Assembly (NCBI GenBank): GCA_949288955.1
Contig: CASEMS010000018.1
Location: 1-36,650 of the forward strand
Source of the DNA: an uncultured Lentisphaeraceae bacterium
GTDB lineage: Bacteria; Verrucomicrobiota; Kiritimatiellia; RFP12; DVOR01
Direction: 5' to 3'
Length of the DNA: 36,650 bases
Below the pieces are notes generated by a model. The model was not told the origin of the DNA, did not search any database, and saw only the letters and a list, made by a program, of their open reading frames with translations. This document shows positions 33,027 through 36,650 of the stretch, piece after piece. Position 1 is the stretch's first letter, and the number at the start of each line of letters is the position of its first letter. The position numbers and the translations under genes were made by a program.

Positions 33027-33149
33027 TTGGCTGTTTGCTTTCTGTTGACGGGCGCGCTCCCCTCGGCAGGCCGCGCGGGCCTTCGGGGCCGCGGGGTGGT
33101 TAAACGCCCGGTTGTTGACAAAAGACCTTCTCCCAACGCAGGAAAAGGA
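33027..33149 (-). other. Leader of the rpsA mRNA
   Basis: About 120 bases separate the expected transcription start near 33149 from the rpsA start codon. The leader is GC-rich, can form local stems around GCGGCCCCGAAGGCCCGC, and lacks a Shine-Dalgarno motif close to the ATG. This would suit control by S1 itself, as known for the E. coli gene, but the sequence alone does not prove it. Confidence 0.4.
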
Positions 33150-33155
33150 AGCCGT

Positions 33156-33184
33156 ATGATAGCACACCCCACCCCGCCACGCAA
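33156..33184 (-). promoter_or_regulatory. rpsA promoter
   Basis: On the minus strand TTGCGT (33184-33179) and TATCAT (33161-33156) are 17 bases apart, and TGTGC precedes the -10 box as an extended -10. The site closely resembles the tmRNA promoter. Confidence 0.65.
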
Positions 33185-33230
33185 ACCACCCCCCACTGCC
33201 GCGCCGAAAAGACCACCAAGAACACGACGG

Positions 33231-33356
33231 GGACGACGAGGGGGGAACCGCGGATTGCGCGGATTGAGGCAGATTGGGGGTCGGCTACCGCCGACAGGAC
33301 TGCCAGAGGGGGAGAGATCACGAAGCGCACGAAGGGGGACACGGAGGAACACAAAG
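33231..33356 (+). repeat. 120-bp repeat, copy 1
   Basis: The sequence starts GGACGACGAGGGGG, continues through CGGATTGCGCGGATTGAGGC and the palindrome GTCGGC-TACC-GCCGAC, and ends with ACGAAGCGCACGAAGG and ACACGGAGG. It matches copy 2 at about 95%, with one single-base length difference. Confidence 0.85.
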
Positions 33357-33440
33357 AACGACGAGGACGACGAGGGAACAATCACAACGGACACAAAGAA
33401 CACAAAGGGGAGCGCGGGCGTGGCCCGCGCAGGACGGGAT

Positions 33441-33567
33441 GGACGACGAGGGGGAAACCGCGGATTGCGCGGATTGAGGCGGATTTGGGGGTCGGCTACC
33501 GCCGACAGGACTGTCAGAGGGGGAGAGATCACGAAGCGCACGAAGGGGGACACGGAGGGACACGAAG
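33441..33567 (+). repeat. 120-bp repeat, copy 2
   Basis: This is the second direct copy, 210 bases after the first. It differs from copy 1 by a handful of substitutions and one extra T. A shorter, inverted relative lies at 23154-23200 next to the tmRNA promoter. Confidence 0.85.
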
Positions 33568-33658
33568 GGGGATGGGGGGGGGACTCACTTGGGCAGCGCG
33601 GGAGGCGAGGGCGGTAGGGAGCGGTCAGCGGGCGAAGCCCGCAGAGCGACCGGTGGAG

Positions 33659-33743
33659 CCCGCAAGCCTCCCGCGCACCTTGCGTCTTCGCGGTTCCCTC
33701 CCCCCGCAAGCCTCCCGCGCAACCTTGCGTCTTCGCGGTTCCC
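33659..33743 (+). repeat. Pair of 40-bp direct repeats upstream of metK
   Basis: Two nearly identical copies (33659-33698 and 33703-33743) begin CCCGCAAGCCTCCCGCGC and end CTTCGCGGTTCCC, with one base of length difference. They end about 20 bases before the metK -10 box, so the second copy covers the place where a -35 box should be. Confidence 0.75.
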
Positions 33744-33760
33744 ATCGGGGGCGCGGGATG

Positions 33761-33769
33761 TGCTACAAT
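33761..33769 (+). promoter_or_regulatory. Extended -10 promoter of metK
   Basis: TGCTACAAT holds the -10 box TACAAT at 33764-33769, preceded by a TG extension. No clear -35 box lies 17 bases upstream. Transcription should begin near 33776, a few bases before the riboswitch. Confidence 0.6.
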
Positions 33770-33779
33770 GTGGGGCGTA

Positions 33780-33852
33780 TTCGCGTTGATTTGGAAGCAC
33801 TCCAGGCTTGCGGACGCGGATGCCATCAGGAACCTGCAGCTAAAATGGAGGC
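33780..33852 (+). promoter_or_regulatory. SAM-II-like riboswitch in the metK leader
   Basis: The leader contains the elements of the SAM-II fold in order. P1 pairs CGCGT (33782-33786) with ACGCG (33814-33818), and a T-A and a T-G pair can extend it. TGATTTGG follows the first strand directly, as the conserved UGAUUU does in SAM-II. GGCTTGC precedes the second strand. After a linker come AGCTAAAATGGAG (33838-33850), the hallmark AGCUAAA segment. The loop bases CTCCA (33800-33804) can pair with TGGAG (33846-33850), giving the H-type pseudoknot of this class. It lies just downstream of the metK promoter, as expected for control of SAM synthetase by its product. SAM-V shares this core, so the class may be SAM-V. 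The linker is longer than usual and holds CAGG-AA-CCTG, a possible small hairpin. Confidence 0.8.
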
Positions 33853-33876
33853 ACCCGGGTCTTCCCCTCGAGCGAC

Positions 33877-33909
33877 GGCGGCAGCGTTTGGCACACCAAC
33901 GCTGCCGCC
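33877..33909 (+). other. Strong hairpin between riboswitch and metK
   Basis: GGCGGCAGCGTT pairs with AACGCTGCCGCC, with a further GG-CC pair, one bulged T and a CACA loop. It starts 27 bases after the pseudoknot and ends 40 bases before the start codon. There is no run of T after it, so it does not look like an ordinary terminator; a role in the riboswitch output is possible. Confidence 0.5.
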
Positions 33910-33949
33910 TCCCGTCTGGGGGTGGCCGGGCCCCGGAAAGAAGAAGAAC

Positions 33950-35128
33950 ATGAGCAAGTTGAACGCACGTCACGTCTACACCTCCGAATCGGTCTCGGAG
34001 GGCCATCCCGACAAGGTGGCGGACGCGATCTCCGACGCCGTCCTGGACGCCTGCCTGGCGCTTGACCCCAACGCCCGCGTGGCCTGCGAGACCGCCTGCG
34101 GCAAGAACCTCGTCGTCAATCTGGGCGAGATCACCTGCCGCGGCTTCGAGACGCTCGACACCAAGGCCATCGCCCGCGACGTCATCGCCCGCATCGGCTA
34201 CGACGACCCCGCCGAGGGCTTCTGCCACCAAGACTTCACCTACCTCAACAACCTGCACGGGCAGTCGCCCGACATCAACCAGGGCGTCGACCGGGGCGAC
34301 CCGGAGGAGCAGGGGGCGGGCGACCAGGGCATGATGTATGGCTATGCCACGGACGAGACGCCCGAGGGGCTCCCGCTGCCGCTCGTCTGCTCCAACCGCA
34401 TCCTCCGGCGGCTGGCCGAGCTGCGCCATTCGGGCGCGATCGACTGGCTGCGCCCGGACGCGAAGGCGCAGGTCTCCGTGCTGTACGACGGCGGCCGGCC
34501 GCAGGCCATCACCGCGGTGGTCTGCTCGCACCAGACGCGCGACGTGCCCGAGACGCTCATCCGCGGCACGGTGCGCGACGTCATCCGCGAGACGCTCGGC
34601 CCCACGGGCCTGCTCACCCCCGAGACCGCCTTCCACATCAACCCCACGGGGCGCTTCGTCATCGGCGGGCCGGCGGGGGACTCCGGCCTGACCGGGCGCA
34701 AGATCATCGCCGACACCTACGGCGGCGTGGGCTCGCACGGCGGCGGCGCCTTCTCGGGCAAGGACCCCTCCAAGGTGGATCGCTCGGCGGCCTATTACGC
34801 CCGCTACGTGGCGCGCAACATCGTCGCCGCCGGGCTGGCCTCCAAGTGCGAGATCCAGGTGGCCTACGCCATCGGCCTGCCCCACCCCATGAGCGTGAAC
34901 GTCTCCACCTACGGCACCGGCAAGGTCCCCGAGGAGCGCATTGCGGACTTCCTGCTCCACGGCGGGCTCTTCGACTTCCGCCCCGCGGCCATCACCCGGG
35001 CCTTGGGCCTCAACCGCCCCACGTGGCGCTACTCGGAATGTTGCGCGTATGGGCACTTCGGCAGGCAGGGCGTGCCTTGGGAGCGCACCGACCTGGCCGA
35101 CGCCCTCCGCGACGCCCTCCGCGCCTGA
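33950..35128 (+). CDS. metK: S-adenosylmethionine synthetase
   Basis: The 392-residue product makes SAM from methionine and ATP in the cytoplasm. Typical blocks are SVSEGHPDKVADAISDAV near the start (GHPDK at residues 18-22), GAGDQGMMYGYA, and GGGAFSGKDPSKVDRSAAYYARY. The length is usual for the family. The frame is open upstream to 33485, but the sequence before 33950 is the leader with riboswitch; the ATG at 33950 is preceded by GGAAAGAAG. SAM made here would bind the upstream riboswitch and reduce expression. thrB follows after 46 bases with its own promoter. Confidence 0.97.
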   Translation: MSKLNARHVYTSESVSEGHPDKVADAISDAVLDACLALDPNARVACETACGKNLVVNLGEITCRGFETLDTKAIARDVIARIGYDDPAEGFCHQDFTYLNNLHGQSPDINQGVDRGDPEEQGAGDQGMMYGYATDETPEGLPLPLVCSNRILRRLAELRHSGAIDWLRPDAKAQVSVLYDGGRPQAITAVVCSHQTRDVPETLIRGTVRDVIRETLGPTGLLTPETAFHINPTGRFVIGGPAGDSGLTGRKIIADTYGGVGSHGGGAFSGKDPSKVDRSAAYYARYVARNIVAAGLASKCEIQVAYAIGLPHPMSVNVSTYGTGKVPEERIADFLLHGGLFDFRPAAITRALGLNRPTWRYSECCAYGHFGRQGVPWERTDLADALRDALRA

Positions 35129-35153
35129 CCCCCGCGGCCAGGTGTGGTATACT
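35125..35153 (+). promoter_or_regulatory. Promoter of thrB
   Basis: CTGACC (35125-35130) and TATACT (35148-35153) are separated by 17 bases; the -10 box is near-consensus and the -35 box matches four positions. The -35 box overlaps the metK stop codon. The start codon of thrB is 21 bases after the -10 box with TGAGAGGAAC between. Confidence 0.55.
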
Positions 35154-35174
35154 GCCGCCCTGAGAGGAACAACG

Positions 35175-36074
35175 ATGCGATTCAAGATCTCGGTGCCCGC
35201 GACCAGCGCGAACGTGGGGCCTGGCTTCGACGTGATGGGGCTGGCCTTCGACCTGTACAACCGCTTTGTCTTCGACACGGACTGCGCGGAGCGTTTCCGC
35301 CCCGAGGGGTGCCTGCCGGAGTTCGCGGAGCCCGCCCACAACCTGCTCTACTCCACCATCGAGCGCGTGCTGGCCCAGCACGGGCGCCTGGCGCCCAACC
35401 TGCGCATCACCTTCGACACCGACCTGCCGGTCTGCTCGGGCCTCGGCTCCAGCTCCACCTGCGTCGTCGCCGGGGTGATGGCCGCCAACGCCCTCGCCGG
35501 GCTGGCGATGGACACCGAGCAGATCCTCCGCACCGCCACCACCATCGAGGGCCACCCCGACAACGTCGCCCCCGCCACCCTCGGCGGCTTCGTCGCCGCC
35601 GTGGTGGAGGATGGCCTCGTCTACTGGCACCGTTATCCTATCAGCGACCGCCTGAGCTTCTACGCGCTCATGCCCGACGTCCGCGTCCCCACCGAGGCCG
35701 CGCGTGCGGCCCTCCCCAAGACCTACACCCTCACCGACTGCATCTACAACCTCTCGCGCGTGCCCATCCTGCTGGAGGGGCTTGAGCGCGCCGACGCCCG
35801 GCTCATCCGCGCCGGCATGAAAGACCGCATCCACCAGGAATACCGCCTGCAGCTCATCCCGCAGGGCGCCGAGGTGCTCCGCTACGCCGCCGAGGAGACC
35901 GACGCGGTGGCCGCCTACATCTCCGGCGCCGGCCCCACCATCGTCGCCGTCGCCATCGACGACGACGACGCGCTGGGCAAGCAGCTGCGCGCCTTCGTCT
36001 CCGGGCTGGACGTGGAGTGGACCGTCCGCAAGATGCACGTCCACCGCCAAGGGGCGCAGCTGCGCCTGCTGTAA
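35175..36074 (+). CDS. thrB: Homoserine kinase (GHMP family)
   Basis: The 299-residue product phosphorylates homoserine, the step before threonine synthase. The start MRFKISVPATSANVGPGFDVMG is the standard N-terminus of this GHMP kinase, PVCSGLGSSST at residues 85-95 is the ATP-binding motif, and EGHPDNVAPATLGG and GAGPTIVAV complete the set. The ATG at 35175 has GAGAGGAAC upstream. A frame is open to 34941 within metK, but the kinase clearly starts at 35175. The glycosyltransferase follows after 2 bases, so the two are probably co-transcribed. The stand next to metK joins two branches of the aspartate family. Confidence 0.95.
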   Translation: MRFKISVPATSANVGPGFDVMGLAFDLYNRFVFDTDCAERFRPEGCLPEFAEPAHNLLYSTIERVLAQHGRLAPNLRITFDTDLPVCSGLGSSSTCVVAGVMAANALAGLAMDTEQILRTATTIEGHPDNVAPATLGGFVAAVVEDGLVYWHRYPISDRLSFYALMPDVRVPTEAARAALPKTYTLTDCIYNLSRVPILLEGLERADARLIRAGMKDRIHQEYRLQLIPQGAEVLRYAAEETDAVAAYISGAGPTIVAVAIDDDDALGKQLRAFVSGLDVEWTVRKMHVHRQGAQLRLL

Positions 36075-36076
36075 CC

Positions 36077-36650
36077 ATGCCGCGCGCGCTCTACATCCAC
36101 ACCCAGACACTCCGGGCCGACAGCCCGCACGCGCGCCGCACCTTCCAGATGCTCACCCTCCTGGCCCGCGCCGGGGTGGAGGCCGACGTGCTCACCCTCC
36201 CCGGCGGCGACCCGTGGCCCCGTGGCCTCGCCCACCGCGTCTACCGCACCCTCCGCGTGCCCTTCGCCCGCGGCCTCCCGCCCTACGGCGGCGGGCTGCG
36301 CCGCGCCTGGGCCACCGCCGTCATGGGGCTGGCCGCCGACCGCCTCCTCCTCCAGAACCGCTACGACGCCGTCCACTGCGCCGATCGCTCCGTGCGGCTG
36401 GGGATGGCCTTGGCCTGGCTCTTTGGCGTGCGGCTGGTCTTCGAGTGGCGCACGGCCTCGGGGCACGACCTCGCCCAATGGCTCGGCCGCCGCGGCCGGC
36501 GTTTCCTCCGCGCCGTCGGCCTCATCGTAACCGACGCCCCCTGCCGCGCCTCCGATCTCCGCGCCACGGGGCTCCTCGGGCGCGTCGCCGTGCTCCCGCC
36601 CCTCCCCGCGCCCACCCTCGCGCCCCTCCCCCCGCCCCCCGCCCGGCCCG
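36077..36650 (+). CDS. Glycosyltransferase, family-4-like N-terminal domain (partial)
   Basis: The first 191 codons are present and the gene runs off the right edge. The sequence MPRALYIHTQTLRADSPHARRTFQMLTLLARAGVEADVLT looks like the N-terminal Rossmann domain of a GT4-type glycosyltransferase, including an H-A-R-R-T segment where this class holds its first loop. YDAVHCADRSVRLGMALAWLFGVRLVFEW fits the middle of this domain. The catalytic C-terminal half is outside the window, so the donor sugar and product are unknown. It follows thrB after 2 bases, and a link between them other than shared transcription is not apparent. Confidence 0.7.
   Translation, partial: MPRALYIHTQTLRADSPHARRTFQMLTLLARAGVEADVLTLPGGDPWPRGLAHRVYRTLRVPFARGLPPYGGGLRRAWATAVMGLAADRLLLQNRYDAVHCADRSVRLGMALAWLFGVRLVFEWRTASGHDLAQWLGRRGRRFLRAVGLIVTDAPCRASDLRATGLLGRVAVLPPLPAPTLAPLPPPPARP

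Larger units (their letters stand above)
33027..33949. other. Long intergenic region between rpsA and metK
   Basis: These 923 bases contain the rpsA leader and promoter (to 33184), two copies of a 120-bp repeat (33231-33356 and 33441-33567), a pair of 40-bp repeats (33659-33743), the metK promoter, the SAM-II-like riboswitch and a strong hairpin. The stretch between the repeat copies is rich in GGACACAAAG- and ACGACGAGG-like short motifs. I see no protein gene in it, although frames stay open because of the GC content. Confidence 0.65.

Noticed and set aside
33027..33167. N-terminal extension of ribosomal protein S1 to 33167.
   Set aside because: The start would lie upstream of the expected transcription start, and the translated leader has no similarity to S1 proteins.
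33877..33909. The hairpin before metK as a Rho-independent terminator.
   Set aside because: The stem is strong but no run of T follows, unlike the terminators elsewhere in this window.
33485..33949. N-terminal extension of SAM synthetase to 33485.
   Set aside because: It covers repeats, the promoter and the riboswitch; GHPDK sits at the normal distance from the ATG at 33950.

Overview
The window is about 70% GC and codes densely on both strands. It looks like a chromosomal segment of an anaerobic, two-membrane bacterium, most likely of the PVC group (Verrucomicrobiota, perhaps Kiritimatiellae). That placement is inferred from several features: a secreted multiheme protein of the hydrazine-synthase-alpha-like type fused to a formylglycine-enzyme-like domain, LolC/D and MacA/B systems that need an outer membrane, a [FeFe] hydrogenase, many secreted carbohydrate- and peptide-degrading proteins, and an S1-containing AT-poor genome. 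No 16S rRNA gene is present to confirm it.

Layout. 1-6250 (minus): a metalloenzyme of the alkaline phosphatase superfamily, a secreted protein of unknown function, purM, and the heme/FGE fusion, whose 3' part is broken by a frameshift-deletion and runs off the left edge. 6367-9564 (minus): galM then an SGLT-type sodium/sugar symporter. 9849-11573 (plus): a NifU C-terminal-type Fe-S protein, tsaE and nadA. 11652-13820 (plus): a thioredoxin-like [2Fe-2S] ferredoxin, a group-B-like [FeFe] hydrogenase and a C_GCAxxG_C_C protein. 13936-17223 (plus): a large secreted GH31 enzyme with two carbohydrate-binding-type domains. 17281-19200 (minus): lolC-like permease and lolD. 19354-22582 (plus): an S9 (DPP IV-like) peptidase and GAPDH. 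22716-23069 (minus): tmRNA. 23387-27353 (minus): cdsA, dxr, manA and an AsmA-like protein. 27410-30889 (minus): tRNA-Arg(CCU) followed by a MacA-MacB-type efflux cluster. 31284-33026 (minus): ribosomal protein S1. 33950-36650 (plus): metK behind a SAM-II-like riboswitch, then thrB and the start of a glycosyltransferase.

How the genes fit together. GH31 enzyme, S9 peptidase, symporter, mutarotase, mannose-6-phosphate isomerase and GAPDH describe a saccharolytic and proteolytic lifestyle that feeds glycolysis. The hydrogenase cluster is a plausible electron sink for fermentation. Several products are Fe-S proteins (NifU-type, NadA, ferredoxin, hydrogenase) and sit next to each other.

The least explained content is non-coding. 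Three intergenic regions carry arrays of exactly 22-bp tandem units (3, 5 and 7 units) of one family. A second family of about 120 bp occurs near metK, with a shorter relative beside the tmRNA. A SAM-II-like pseudoknot lies directly downstream of the metK promoter. Six promoters share a TTGCG-like -35 box exactly 17 bp from the -10 box, and two genes appear to be transcribed as leaderless mRNAs. All assignments were made by reading the sequence; no database search was possible.
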